64,000 bases of DNA from Spartobacteria bacterium (GTDB taxonomy: Bacteria > Verrucomicrobiota > Verrucomicrobiia > Chthoniobacterales > UBA10450). The notes beneath the pieces were generated by a model. That model worked only from the letters and a program-made list of their open reading frames with translations, had not been told where the DNA came from and made no database searches. This document shows positions 1 to 9,593 of this stretch, in pieces. Where the stretch lies: contig PNAA01000035.1 of NCBI GenBank assembly GCA_003169975.1, positions 577 through 64,576 on the forward strand, given 5' to 3'. A program made the translations under genes and the position numbers. The first letter of the stretch is position 1. Each line of letters begins with the position of its first letter.

Positions 1-317
<317 letters not shown>

Positions 318-350
318 GCCGGACGGCCCTGCCGTCCGGCGTTTTTGTTT
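318..350 (+). terminator. Rho-independent terminator after 16S
   Basis: A perfect 10-bp inverted repeat, GCCGGACGGC at 318-327 and GCCGTCCGGC at 331-340, with a CCT loop, is followed by GTTTTTG. This is a textbook intrinsic terminator. It lies between 16S and tRNA-Ala, so the 16S transcript probably ends here. Confidence 0.88.
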
Positions 351-393
351 CTTGCATTCGGATTTCGACATTCGACATTCGGAATTCTGCTGC

Positions 394-466
394 GGGGGCA
401 TAGCTCAGTTGGTAGAGCGCCAGCTTTGCAAGCTGGATGTCAGGGGTTCGAATCCCCTTGCCTCCA
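394..466 (+). tRNA. tRNA-Ala (anticodon TGC)
   Basis: A cloverleaf of 73 nt: acceptor GGGGGCA pairs with TGCCTCC, D-arm AGCTCAGTTGGTAGAGC, anticodon loop TTTGCAA (TGC), T-arm GGTTCGAATCC, discriminator A; CCA is not encoded. It is the spacer tRNA usual for rRNA operons, but it sits after a terminator and is followed by a protein gene. Confidence 0.96.
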
Positions 467-565
467 ATTTCATTTCCTGTTTCGCTCCTGCCGAACCGCA
501 GCGTCGGCCGAGACCTGGCTTTAGGTCGAACCGATCGGGAACGGGCGCTGCCGCCAGCTGACTAA

Positions 566-1468
566 ATGAACCGTAAACTCGCTCGACGCCTGCCTTTGCT
601 GGGGAAATGGGTGCGCAAGCTGGACGTTCTGGAGGAAAAATATGCCAGGTTGAAAAGCCAACGCGATTCGTTGAAAAGACAGCGAGGTTACCTCAAGAGC
701 GAACTGGCGGAGGTCCGGGCGCCGCTGGAGGCGATTCAACGTGAAAAGGACGAGCGCCGTGCGCTTCGCCACAAACAGGAATCTCTGTTACCTATACCGC
801 CCGCGTCGCTGAGATTACGCGTCCACGGAACGGACGATGAGGTCGCCTTCTTGTCTGTCGGCGATACGATCGCGTCCCGGATCAGGGAAATAGTCAGGGC
901 GGAGGATCAGTCATTCGATGGAACGGAGAGAATCCTTGATTTTGGCTGCGGTTGCGGCCGGGTTCTTCGGTTTGTCGAAAATGGACCCCTGTCCGGCAAG
1001 TTTTTCGCGACAGATATCGACGAAGAAGCTATCTCCTGGTGTAGAAATAATCTCGCAAGCCTCGCGACCTTTAGCAGGAACGGCGATCAACCTCCGCTGG
1101 AATTTGGGCGCGATTCGTTTGACTTGATTCTGGCGATCTCAGTTTTCACCCATTTGCCCGAGGTCTTGGAGTTATCCTGGTTGAGCGAGCTTCAGCGAAT
1201 CGCCAAACCTGGCGCGATTCTGCTGCTAACTGTGCATGGAGAAGGGTTGTTCAGCACAGTGCCAAGCGGCTCTTATGATGAACTCAGTCGCCGCGGTTTC
1301 TGCTATGCTGCTTGCGGCCAGACCGCAGGGCTGCCTGACTATTACCAGACAAGTTTTCATAGCCCGGCGTACATTGAACGCTATTGGTCGGAGTTTTTTC
1401 ATGTTCGACGAATTGTAGCTCTGGGTGGGCAGGATGTTGTGGTCTGCGAGAAACGACAGGCGCCGTAA
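566..1468 (+). CDS. Class I SAM-dependent methyltransferase with N-terminal coiled coil
   Basis: A 300-residue protein. The first ~75 residues are rich in Lys, Arg, Glu and Leu and look like a coiled coil. They are followed by a Rossmann-type methyltransferase core: motif I reads ILDFGCGCGRVLRF (about residue 123), an acidic residue follows in FATDIDEEA, and a DLILAISVFTHL motif IV-like stretch comes later. The substrate is not evident; proteins of this layout are often found in surface-glycan loci, but no such genes lie beside it. It starts about 100 nt after tRNA-Ala on the same strand and is convergent with the threonine synthase gene. Confidence 0.8.
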   Translation: MNRKLARRLPLLGKWVRKLDVLEEKYARLKSQRDSLKRQRGYLKSELAEVRAPLEAIQREKDERRALRHKQESLLPIPPASLRLRVHGTDDEVAFLSVGDTIASRIREIVRAEDQSFDGTERILDFGCGCGRVLRFVENGPLSGKFFATDIDEEAISWCRNNLASLATFSRNGDQPPLEFGRDSFDLILAISVFTHLPEVLELSWLSELQRIAKPGAILLLTVHGEGLFSTVPSGSYDELSRRGFCYAACGQTAGLPDYYQTSFHSPAYIERYWSEFFHVRRIVALGGQDVVVCEKRQAP

Positions 1469-1528
1469 CCTGATTGGACCTGACTGTTCGCAACGATCCT
1501 GGACTGGGCGTGCTCTCACACGCTAGGG

Positions 1529-2713
1529 TCAAGGCTCGTAACATTCGAGATACTTGATCCCCGATCCGGTATTGAAAATAACGATCCGCTCCCCGGGCTT
1601 GATCTTCCCCTCCGTCGCAAGCGACTGCAGCGCCGCGAAACACGCCGCACCTTCCGGCGCGACAAAGATTCCTTCTTTCGCGCCGACCTCGCGCGTGGTG
1701 TGGATCATCGTTTCGTCATCTACCGTGACCGCGCCGCCGCGCGATTCGCGCAGAATCTTGAGCATCAGAAAATCCCCCACGGCCTTCGGGACGCGCAATC
1801 CCGATGCACAGGTACGGGCATCGAGAAATTCTACCGCGCTGCTTGCGCCGCTTGCGAAGGCCCGGGCGATAGGCGCGCAGCCGCTCGCCTGCACCGAGAA
1901 CATGCGCGGACGTTTCGCCCCGACCCAGTCCATCGCCTCCATCTCTTCGAACGCCTTCCACATTCCGATGAGCCCGGTCCCGCCGCCGGTCGGATAGAGA
2001 ATCGCGTCGGGCAGCTCCCAGTTGAATTGTTCGGCTAGTTCGTAGCCGAGCGTCTTTTTGCCCTCGACCCGATACGGCTCCTTCAGCGTGGAGAGATCGA
2101 ACCAGCCTTCCTTTTCCTTGCGCCGGGCGATCTCGGCGCCGCAATCGGTGATCAAGCCGGCAATCAGCGTGACGTGCGCGCCCAGTTCGCGGCACTCGAT
2201 GACGTTCGCGCGCGGCGTGTCGTTAGGCATGAAGATATGCGCCTCGAGACCCGCACGCGCGGCATAAGCGGCGAGAGCTCCACCGGCATTGCCCGCGGTC
2301 GGCACGGCCAGTTTAGTCGCCCCGAGATGCTTCGCCATAGAGACAGCCACCGCCATCCCGCGCGCCTTGAAACTCTGCGTTGGATTTTGCGCTTCGTCTT
2401 TGACCCAGAGATTCGGGAATCCGATCTCCGCGCCGAAGCACGCCGCTGGCAGCAATGGCGTTCCGCCTTCGCCTAACGAGATCGGCGCAATGTCCAGGGG
2501 CAACGGCAAGACTTCGCGATATCGCCAGAGGGATTTCTCGCGCCTGGCAAGCGCTTCTCGCTTCAGCGCGCGACCTGCCGCCCCCAGATCGTAAACTGCA
2601 AAAAGCGGCTTCTGACAGGCGGTGCAGAGGTTCTGCAAAGCCGACCATTCGTGCCGCAGGCCACACGAGGTGCAGCTGAGGTGAGTAAGAAACATCGTCG
2701 CAATGGAACGCAT
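1529..2713 (-). CDS. thrC: Threonine synthase (PLP-dependent)
   Basis: A 394-residue fold-type II PLP enzyme that would convert O-phosphohomoserine to threonine. An N-terminal zinc-ribbon-like segment (CTSC ... CTAC) precedes the core. The PLP lysine is in QSFKARG, the phosphate/substrate loop reads [14 protein letters not shown], and the glycine-rich PLP-phosphate loop is [10 protein letters not shown]. Length and zinc-ribbon N-terminus fit the bacterial short threonine synthase group. The start is uncertain: an internal ATG at 2695 begins MFLTHLSC, closer to the family N-terminus. A related PLP lyase is possible but less likely. Confidence 0.85.
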   Translation of the reverse strand: MRSIATMFLTHLSCTSCGLRHEWSALQNLCTACQKPLFAVYDLGAAGRALKREALARREKSLWRYREVLPLPLDIAPISLGEGGTPLLPAACFGAEIGFPNLWVKDEAQNPTQSFKARGMAVAVSMAKHLGATKLAVPTAGNAGGALAAYAARAGLEAHIFMPNDTPRANVIECRELGAHVTLIAGLITDCGAEIARRKEKEGWFDLSTLKEPYRVEGKKTLGYELAEQFNWELPDAILYPTGGGTGLIGMWKAFEEMEAMDWVGAKRPRMFSVQASGCAPIARAFASGASSAVEFLDARTCASGLRVPKAVGDFLMLKILRESRGGAVTVDDETMIHTTREVGAKEGIFVAPEGAACFAALQSLATEGKIKPGERIVIFNTGSGIKYLECYEP

Positions 2714-2758
2714 CCCGCGCCTTTTGAAAAGCCACCCCGCGAGTATATGCGCTGCCCT

Positions 2759-2863
2759 TGTAGCCGGGGTCGCTGCCCCCGACCGAGGGACGCCGAATGT
2801 TCCGAGGTTTTTAAAATCGCCCTGGGCGTTTGGACCGGCCGGGATCAGCGATCTCGGCTACAA
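2759..2863. repeat. Extragenic palindromic repeat, GTAGCCGGGGTC type
   Basis: The left arm starts TTGTAGCCGGGGTCGCTG and the right arm ends CAGCGATCTCGGCTACA, roughly its reverse complement. The element fills the divergent gap between thrC and the symporter gene. A second copy is at 10560-10698. Confidence 0.75.
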
Positions 2864-2930
2864 CACCGAACCATCGTTGCCGCGGGAAAAGCTTCTTATC
2901 CCTTTCATTTGTGTTAGTCCAAGACGCAGG

Positions 2931-4292
2931 ATGATCCCGGCCCGCGATTCGAAGAGCACCGCCCTGCCCCGGCCCTGGTACCGACCGTCGCTAACTATCC
3001 AGATTTTCATCGGCCTCATCGTCGGCGGATTCATCGGCTGGCTGCGTCCCGACTGGGGCAACGCGGTCTATTTTCTCCGCGATATTTTCCTTAACCTGAT
3101 CAAGTCGATCATCGCGCCGCTCGTCTTCTCGACTATCGTCGTCGGCATCGCGGGCGCGGGCGATTTGCGCAAGGTCGGGCGGATGGGGTTAAAAGCGATC
3201 GTCTACTTCGAGATCGCGACGACCGCGGCGCTCTTCATCGGTTTGGCGGTGGTGAATTTCACCAAACCCGGGGTCGGCGTGATGCTGGTGGCTGGGCCTA
3301 ACGACGTCGTCAACACGATCGCACATACCCACCCGAAGACCCTGCTCGAGACGATCGTTTACGCATTCCCGGCGAGCGTGATCGAGGCCATGGTGCGCGG
3401 CGACGTGCTCCAAATCGTCGCCTTCGCCGTTCTTTTCTCGATGGCCGTATCCGCCGTTGGTGAGAAGGGAAAACCGATCGTGCGCTTGATGGAGAGTCTC
3501 TCGCAGGTGATGTTCAAGTTCACCAATTACGTCATGATGTTCGCCCCGATCGGCGTGGGCGCAGCGATGGCCCACACTGTCGGCACGCAGGGTCTCGGCG
3601 TGCTGGTCCATCTCGGGAACCTCATTCTCACGCTCTACCTGGGTTTGATCATTTTCATCGTCGTGGTTTTTGGCTTCGTCATTTTCCTGGTCCGCGTGCC
3701 GCTCCGGCAATTCGTCCGCGCCGTGCGCGAGCCGGCCACGCTCGCCTTCGCGACGACGAGCAGCGAATCAGCGCTCCCCAAGGCGATGCAGGCCATGGAA
3801 CGGATCGGCGTCCCGCGGCACATCGTCGGCCTGGTCATGCCAACCGGTTACTCGTTCAATCTCGACGGCTCGACGCTTTATCTCGCGGTTGCTTCCGTCT
3901 TCGTCGCCCAGGCGGCCGAGACGACCACTGGTCATCACGTTGGGCTTGGTCAGCAGATCACGATCATGCTGGCGTTGATGATTACTTCCAAAGGCGTCGC
4001 CGCGGTCCCGCGGGCGTCGCTCGTCGTCCTGCTCGCGACGTTGAATAGCTTCCTCCCGGCGGGCCTCGGACCAATCGGCGTGGCGGTGATCTTCGGAGTC
4101 GATGAGTTAATGGACATGGGTCGCACTTGCGTGAACCTGGTGGGCAATTGCCTCGCCACGATCGTGGTCGCGCGCTGGGAAGGAGAATTCGATGATCATC
4201 GTGCGCGTGTTTTCGGGACAGCCGAAGAGGTTGAACTGGATCTTCGCTCGGGCGACCTGGCGTTCGCGGAGGCCGTCCAGCAAGGCGACTAA
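2931..4292 (+). CDS. Dicarboxylate/amino acid:cation symporter (DAACS family)
   Basis: A 453-residue inner-membrane carrier of the GltP/DctA family, taking up dicarboxylates or acidic amino acids with Na+ or H+. Family signatures are plain: the Ser-rich reentrant loop TTSSESALPKAM, the MPTGYSFNLDGSTLY segment that binds cation and substrate, and ITSKGVAAVPRAS in the second hairpin. About eight hydrophobic helices are visible. The frame is open upstream to 2703, but that part runs through a repeat; ATG 2931 sits just before the conserved N-terminus and has GCAGG just upstream. Whether it prefers glutamate, aspartate or C4-dicarboxylates cannot be read from this. Confidence 0.92.
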   Translation: MIPARDSKSTALPRPWYRPSLTIQIFIGLIVGGFIGWLRPDWGNAVYFLRDIFLNLIKSIIAPLVFSTIVVGIAGAGDLRKVGRMGLKAIVYFEIATTAALFIGLAVVNFTKPGVGVMLVAGPNDVVNTIAHTHPKTLLETIVYAFPASVIEAMVRGDVLQIVAFAVLFSMAVSAVGEKGKPIVRLMESLSQVMFKFTNYVMMFAPIGVGAAMAHTVGTQGLGVLVHLGNLILTLYLGLIIFIVVVFGFVIFLVRVPLRQFVRAVREPATLAFATTSSESALPKAMQAMERIGVPRHIVGLVMPTGYSFNLDGSTLYLAVASVFVAQAAETTTGHHVGLGQQITIMLALMITSKGVAAVPRASLVVLLATLNSFLPAGLGPIGVAVIFGVDELMDMGRTCVNLVGNCLATIVVARWEGEFDDHRARVFGTAEEVELDLRSGDLAFAEAVQQGD

Positions 4293-4341
4293 CGGTCGCT
4301 TTTTTCTGGAATAGAACGGCGCGGCGTGACTCAATCTTTCG

Positions 4342-5750
4342 GTGATCGCGCCGCCCGCTGTCGCTCCAAGTCACCGAAAGCCGTCTTTTTGGGGCGCTCG
4401 GTGGAGCGCTTTTCGTTTTCCGATTAACGGCGAGAAACAGGCGCTCCTTCGCGACCGCTGGAATTCGTTGCTGCCCGAACTGCGGACGCCGAACCAACTG
4501 GCCGGTCGCCATCTCACCCACTGCGGATTCACCACCGGCGCGAGCTATTGCTCGTTCCGTTGTACGCACTGCTATCTTCCGGACAACGCCAATGAGGTAC
4601 CGATTCCGTCGCTCGCCCGGATGCAGGAGCAGATCGACGCCAACCGTCGTTTCCAAGGTCCCGGTGGCGGATTGCAGATTACCGGCGGCGATGTGGCCGA
4701 TGCGTATTGGCGCACCGGGCGGCAGAGTGAACTGGTCGAAGTCGTGCGCTACGCCGTGGGCGTCGGACTCGTGCCCATGCTCATGGCGCACGGTCAAACG
4801 CTGCTCGAGCACCCGGAATTTCTTGAAGCTCTCGTGATCGATGGCGGCCTTCGCCAGGTCGCGGTCCACATCGATATGACGCAGGCCGGTCGTCACGGTT
4901 TTCTCATTGGCCGCATCAAAAGCGAAAGCGACCTGCACCCGATGCGCGAAGCGTTCACGCAACTGGCCCAGGATATTCGGGAACGCACCGGGGTGCCGCT
5001 GGAGCTGGCGCACAACTGCACCGTCACCGAGAGGAACATCGCTTCGGTCCCCGAGGTCGTGCGCTGGTTCCTGGCCGATCCCGCGCGATCGCGGATCTGG
5101 CGCATCCTGAGTTTCCAGCCGGAGGCAAATACCGGTCGGACGATTTTTTCTCGGAACCCGGTGACGCCCGTTGGTGTCTGGCAAAAGATTTGCGATGGCA
5201 TGGGGCTGAAACTGGATGGAAGCGCCTATCTCGGCGGTCATCCGGATTGCAATCAAGGCACGACGCTCCTGGTCGAGCGGAGGCGGGTCGTTACCTGCCG
5301 CTTTTGCCTAACGACGTAAAAACGAAGCGACTTTTTGCCGAGATCCTGGCCACGCTCGGAGCGATCTCCACCATGACGACCGACGCCGACGCGGGAGCAT
5401 CCTTGTTGCCCTATCGGGTGGCGGGCGCCTTCTCGCGTCATCCGCAGCTCGCCCTCCGCAGCCTGGCGCGCATCCTGGCGCTGGTCGCGTCCGGCCAAAT
5501 ACCATGGGTTTTTCTTTGCGCCCTCGTCACCGGCCGCGCGCAAACGATCAATATCGGCACGCACAATTTCATGGATGCGAGCCGGGTCGCGAATGCGCCT
5601 AACGATACCGTGACTCGGGCCCGCCTCGATGCCTGCGTCTTCAAGGGCGCGGTCAAGAATCGCGCGACCGGAGAATGGGAGGCGGTCCCAATGTGTTCGA
5701 TGAATCAAGCGCGCTGGAGTGAGCTCTACGCGGAGCGGCTGGCTGGGTAG
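4342..5750 (+). pseudogene. Radical SAM protein, interrupted by a -1 frameshift
   Basis: The first part (4342-5319) has a radical SAM cluster motif CSFRCTHC (CxxxCxxC) after HLTHCGFTTGASY, then a barrel-like stretch with LQITGGD. It runs into a stop at 5317-5319. The natural continuation, GRYLPLLPND and about 150 further residues, is in the next frame and ends at TAG 5748-5750. The total of 1409 nt is one short of a multiple of three, so one base appears to be missing near 5275-5290. No partner gene shows the substrate. It is either a real null allele or an assembly error. The stop codon lies in a palindromic repeat. Confidence 0.75.
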
Positions 5751-5893
5751 CGCACGCATCTTGCGTGCTGGCGACGGTGTTCCACCGTCGCGAACTTTCC
5801 GAAAAGGTCCGTCATCCCCGGATGGCTCGTGGCGAGAAAAGTCCGTCGCGGCGGGACGCCGCGACCAGCACGCGAGACGCGTGCGCTACCCAG
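5743..5893. repeat. Extragenic palindromic repeat, GGGTAGCGCACGC type
   Basis: About 150 bp with inverted arms of roughly 60 bp: the left begins CTGGGTAGCGCACGC, the right ends GCGTGCGCTACCCAG. The centre differs between the arms. It lies between convergent genes and its left end contains the TAG stop codon of the radical SAM gene. Confidence 0.85.
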
Positions 5894-5907
5894 GTCCCAC
5901 CGCGGCA

Positions 5908-7362
5908 CTATTTCACTTTCACCAGATCCGCGCGATTCAGGTCGAGATCTTTTTGCTCGATTACTTTGACGTCCGGGAAACCTTTTTTGAGCGCATCGAG
6001 GAAATCCGCGGCTTGGCCGACAACCACCAGGCTCGTCGGCGTCGCGAGAGATTTCCGGGCGAATTCGGTCACCGCCTCGCCGGTCACAGCATTGATCGCA
6101 GGAATGTACTTATCCAGCGTAGCGAGCGGTAAGTCGTAGGTCGCGAGATCGGAAATCTCGGAAACAAACCCCTGGTTCGTTTCGAGGCCGCGCGCGTAGC
6201 GACCGATCAGGACGGCCTGGCGCGATTTCAGTTCGTCGCCTTTTACCGGCTCGCTCACCAGCCGTTTCAGCTCCGCTTCAATCAATCCTGCAACTTCCGC
6301 CGCCGATTCGTTTTTCGTCTGCGCAGAAGCGCTGAACGGGCCCGCCTCGCGTCGGGGATCGAGCGAGCTGCCGGCGCCGTAACTGAGGCCGCGTTTGATC
6401 CGGATCTCGCGATTGAGGCGCGAGACAAAGCCGTTGCCAAGGGCGGCGTTGGCCACCAGCGCGGCATAATAATCCGGCGCCGTGCGCTGGATCGCCGGCT
6501 TGGCCACCGTGACGGCCGCCTGGCCCGCTTCGGGCATGTCAACCACGACATTTTCCGGCTTCCAATCCGACGCGCCGGAAGGACGCTGATCGTTAGGCGA
6601 AGCCGGGCCGGCTTTCCAATCGCCAAAGAATTTTTCAGCGAAAACCTTTCCTTGTTCGAGCGTCACATCGCCCGCGAGAATAAAAGCGGCGTTCTGCGGG
6701 ACGTAATATTTTTGGTAAAGCTGCACGATCTGGTTGCGGTCGATCGCCTGCAGCGTTTCCAGCGTGCCGCCCGCCGCGTGCCCGTAGGCGCCCGCTCCGT
6801 AGACGACCCGCTCGGTGACGAACCGCGCCAGCGACCCGGGTTGTTGCAATGCGACGCGCAGGCCATCGAGTCGCTGGCTCTTCAATCGATCGATCTCCTC
6901 CTGCTTGAAGGCCGGATGGCGCACTACGTCGGCCAGGATTTTCAGGGCCTCCTCGGCTTTGTCCGACATCACGGCCACGCTGGCCGCCGATGCGTCCCAG
7001 CCCACGCCGGAATCAATCGAGCCGCCTAACGATTCGATGGCGCGGGCAATTTCGGGAGCCGACATCGTTTCGGTTCCCTTGGTCAACAGCGAGCCGGTTA
7101 TGCTCGCCGTCCCGGCCAGACCATCGGGGTCGACCTCGGCGCCGGTGCGCACCACGACCTGCGCGGCGAGGAGCGGAAGGTCCGAGCGTTCCACCACGAT
7201 CACGCGCAATCCATTTTCCAGTCTCGTTTCCTTCGGCGTCGCGAACTTCGTCTCGTGCGTCGCGGAAGGCGCCGGCGCCGTGTCGACCCCGCCGATCGCC
7301 CAGGCGGATTGGAGAGTCGTCAGGCAGACTGTTGCCGCGAGCAAATTGACCGGGGCTTTCAT
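5908..7362 (-). CDS. M16 family zinc-peptidase homologue, non-catalytic partner
   Basis: A 484-residue protein with an N-terminal signal peptide (MKAPVNLLAATVCLTTLQSAWA), then two M16 domains: LENGLRVIVVERSDLPL near residue 50 and the C-terminal substrate-binding signature RGLSYGAGS. The catalytic HxxEH motif is missing; the equivalent place reads GTASITGSLLTKGT. Bacterial M16 pairs commonly have one catalytic and one non-catalytic chain forming a periplasmic heterodimer, and the upstream gene supplies the catalytic one. Start and stop overlap as TGATG at 7360-7364, so the two are translationally coupled. Confidence 0.88.
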   Translation of the reverse strand: MKAPVNLLAATVCLTTLQSAWAIGGVDTAPAPSATHETKFATPKETRLENGLRVIVVERSDLPLLAAQVVVRTGAEVDPDGLAGTASITGSLLTKGTETMSAPEIARAIESLGGSIDSGVGWDASAASVAVMSDKAEEALKILADVVRHPAFKQEEIDRLKSQRLDGLRVALQQPGSLARFVTERVVYGAGAYGHAAGGTLETLQAIDRNQIVQLYQKYYVPQNAAFILAGDVTLEQGKVFAEKFFGDWKAGPASPNDQRPSGASDWKPENVVVDMPEAGQAAVTVAKPAIQRTAPDYYAALVANAALGNGFVSRLNREIRIKRGLSYGAGSSLDPRREAGPFSASAQTKNESAAEVAGLIEAELKRLVSEPVKGDELKSRQAVLIGRYARGLETNQGFVSEISDLATYDLPLATLDKYIPAINAVTGEAVTEFARKSLATPTSLVVVGQAADFLDALKKGFPDVKVIEQKDLDLNRADLVKVK

Positions 7363-8771
7363 CAGGACTTCTTTGCCTCCTTCGCCGGTTTCGCGGCCTT
7401 CATCGATTCCGGGAGATATTCGAGCACGACTTTTTTCTTGCCGGACAGATATCGGCCCAGGACTTCCTTGATCTCTGGAGCGGTCACGGCCTGGAGCTTG
7501 GCCAGGTCGGTGTTCACGCGGTTCGGGTCACCGTAGATCACCGCCGCCTCGCCGAGCGCACTGGCCTTGCCATTATCGGTCTCGCGCTCCAGCAGCTTGC
7601 CGGTGAGGAACCGATTCTTCGCTTTTTCCAGTTCGGCCGCCGTGACGCCGGTTTGCAAAATCTTATCGATCTGCTCGTGCAGTGCTTTGAGGGCATCCGC
7701 GGGCGATTTTCCGCTCGCCAGGATCATCCGCAGTGTGAGCAGGCCGAGATCCTGGTTCAAATCCGCATCGAACGAGGCGCGTTGCGCGATCTGTTGCTCG
7801 TAAACGAGCGATTGATAAAGTCGGGATGACTCCCCGCCGGAAAGGATTTCATCCGCCAATTGCAGCGCCGGGGCGTCGGCGCTCCGGATCGAGGGCGCGA
7901 GATAAGTGACTGCAATCGCCGGGAGCGGTGCCTTCGGGCTGTATTCGACGATCTGCCTGTCTTCCTTGCGTGGCGGTTCTTTGGCGGTCACGCGCGGGAT
8001 TTTCCCGGCCGGTTTCTTGATCGCGCCGAAATATTTTTCCACCCAGCCGTGCAATTCGTTAGGCTGAAAATCGCCCACCACTACGAGGGTCGCATTGTCC
8101 GGCCGGTAAAACGTCGCATGAAAGGCGCGTACCTCGGGCAGTTTCGACGCGTCCAGCTCCGCGATATTGCCGATTCCCGGGCGCTTGTAGGGGTGCACCG
8201 TGTAGGAATTTTTGAGCGTGTTGAGATAAAATTCCCCGTACGGATTGGCCAGAATCCGCTGGCGATATTCCTCCTTCACCACGTCGCGCTCCGAATTGAA
8301 ATTGGCCTCGTTCAGCGCGAGGGACGACATCCGCTCGGCTTCCGCCCAAAGGATCGGTTGGAGATAATTCGAAGGCACGACTTCGTGATAAACCGTCACG
8401 TCCGCCGCGGTGTAGGCGTTGTTTTCCCCGCCGATATTCTCGGTCAGGTTGTCGAAGGTGTCGGGCGTCAGGTGCTCGTTCCCCTTGAACATCATATGCT
8501 CGAACAAGTGCGCGAACCCGCTGCGCTGCGCGGGATCGTCCTTCGAGCCGACGTGATACCACACCTGCACCGCCACCGTCGGGCTGGAATGATCTTCCAC
8601 CGAGTAAATCTCCAATCCGTTAGGCAACGTCTCGTGCTGGAACGGCAACGGCGGAACCGAAACCGCCGGTTTGGCCGCTTCCGGGTCAGCCGCCTGGACG
8701 AGGAGAACGGGCGCGCAGAGAAGCGTGCAGAGGGCGAGAGAAAATTTCACCACAGGTTCGACACCATACAT
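7362..8771 (-). CDS. M16 family zinc metallopeptidase, catalytic chain
   Basis: About 469 residues with a signal peptide ending near LLVQA. The inverted zinc motif HLFEH stands in GFAHLFEHMMFKG, and the downstream glutamate is in NAYTAADVTVYHE/ERDVVKEEY, as in pitrilysin/processing-peptidase-like enzymes. It probably degrades or processes peptides in the periplasm together with the next gene. The frame is open to 8825, but ATG 8771 puts the signal peptide close to the N-terminus. It is divergent from tRNA-Ile. Confidence 0.88.
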   Translation of the reverse strand: MYGVEPVVKFSLALCTLLCAPVLLVQAADPEAAKPAVSVPPLPFQHETLPNGLEIYSVEDHSSPTVAVQVWYHVGSKDDPAQRSGFAHLFEHMMFKGNEHLTPDTFDNLTENIGGENNAYTAADVTVYHEVVPSNYLQPILWAEAERMSSLALNEANFNSERDVVKEEYRQRILANPYGEFYLNTLKNSYTVHPYKRPGIGNIAELDASKLPEVRAFHATFYRPDNATLVVVGDFQPNELHGWVEKYFGAIKKPAGKIPRVTAKEPPRKEDRQIVEYSPKAPLPAIAVTYLAPSIRSADAPALQLADEILSGGESSRLYQSLVYEQQIAQRASFDADLNQDLGLLTLRMILASGKSPADALKALHEQIDKILQTGVTAAELEKAKNRFLTGKLLERETDNGKASALGEAAVIYGDPNRVNTDLAKLQAVTAPEIKEVLGRYLSGKKKVVLEYLPESMKAAKPAKEAKKS

Positions 8772-8847
8772 GACGCTTCGTTGAGAAGAAGTGGAATCGC
8801 GGTTGCGCGCGGGGTCACTTTCCATTAATAAAACGTTCCGTTTTCGC

Positions 8848-8921
8848 GGGCCTGTAGCTCAGTTGGTTAGAGCATGCGCTTGATAAGCGCAGGGTCACTG
8901 GTTCGAGCCCAGTCAGGCCCA
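8848..8921 (+). tRNA. tRNA-Ile (anticodon GAT)
   Basis: A 74-nt cloverleaf: acceptor GGGCCTG pairs with CAGGCCC, D-arm TAGCTCAGTTGGTTAGAGC, anticodon loop TTGATAA (GAT), T-arm GGTTCGAGCC, discriminator A, no encoded CCA. In linked rRNA operons this tRNA sits next to tRNA-Ala; here it is isolated 8.4 kb away on the same strand. Confidence 0.96.
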
Positions 8922-8955
8922 TCCTTCGCTTTGAGCGCAGCGAAAAGTGAAGGAT
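8921..8955. repeat. Hairpin abutting tRNA-Ile
   Basis: ATCCTTCGCTTT at 8921-8932 is nearly complementary to AAAGTGAAGGAT at 8944-8955. It starts at the last base of the tRNA gene. It lacks a T-run but could define the 3' end; the rest of the gap up to 9086 has repeat-like CCGCCAAGGC fragments and no gene. Confidence 0.5.
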
Positions 8956-9086
8956 GCCACGCCGGAGTAAAACGCAGGTGGGCCGTGTTGATTACAGGAT
9001 TTCTCGGCGCTCAAAGACTTTAGCCTCCGCCAAGGCTACGGCTTAACGAGACGGCTTGGCAGGCCAGCCTTCGCATGGCTTTCCGG

Positions 9087-9512
9087 TTATCGACCGCCGA
9101 TGCCCCAGCGCAGCGCCAATCCGAGCAGGGCCCCGCAACTGTCGATCATCACGTCGGCTGACGACGAGCTGCGCGACGGGACGTAGCCTTGATGATATTC
9201 ATCCGTCGCGGCAAAAATGATCGCGACCAGCAAGGCAAACCAGGCTTGTGGCCACACGCCGCGGCGAACGCCGACCCGCTCCATCCGAAAGCCGCGCCAG
9301 AGCAGCACGGCGAGGATCGCGTATTCGATTAGATGCGCGCCCTTGCGGATCAGGAAATGAACCTGGCCGATCGTCGCCCAGGAAATATCGGGCTTCAGCC
9401 AAAGGAGGAACGGAACCAGGAAGCGGGATGTGTGTTCGGCGGAGAACAGATCAGTCGACGCCGTAAAGACGAGCGCCATCCAAAGCAGCACCGCCAGCCA
9501 GTATTTAAGCAC
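9087..9512 (-). CDS. VanZ-like integral membrane protein
   Basis: About 141 residues with four hydrophobic segments. VanZ-family features are the opening MALVFTASTDLFS, the central RKGAHLIEYAILAVLLWR, and the terminal ATDEYHQGYVPSRSSSSADVMIDSCGA (two parts). Its biochemical role is not established in general. No ATG fits the N-terminus; GTG at 9512 giving VLKYWLAVLLW is the likely start. The frame is open much further upstream only because it runs antisense to manA. Confidence 0.82.
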   Translation of the reverse strand: MLKYWLAVLLWMALVFTASTDLFSAEHTSRFLVPFLLWLKPDISWATIGQVHFLIRKGAHLIEYAILAVLLWRGFRMERVGVRRGVWPQAWFALLVAIIFAATDEYHQGYVPSRSSSSADVMIDSCGALLGLALRWGIGGR

Positions 9513-9593
9513 ATCGGAGAAGCGCAAGCCGAAAGCGTAATCTGCGGAGGGCGTCTGACAAACCCGGCGTCCCGGGTTAATCTCGCCGCCGGA

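Noticed and set aside
467-1530. Missing 23S rRNA gene after tRNA-Ala
   Set aside because: The stretch encodes a clear methyltransferase; no 23S or 5S sequence is visible anywhere in the window.
3982-5256. Long minus-strand open frame of 424 codons
   Set aside because: It is antisense to the symporter and radical SAM genes, is rich in Arg and has no family pattern: a high-GC shadow. The same holds for the long frames at 12416-13336, 14309-15883 upstream of 15010, and 9087-10331 upstream of 9512.
5743-5893. Small protein genes within the palindromes (for example the minus frame with GSARVSRAGRGVPPRRTF)
   Set aside because: The frame comes from the repeat itself and occurs in both arms. Such translations are common false gene calls in this phylum.
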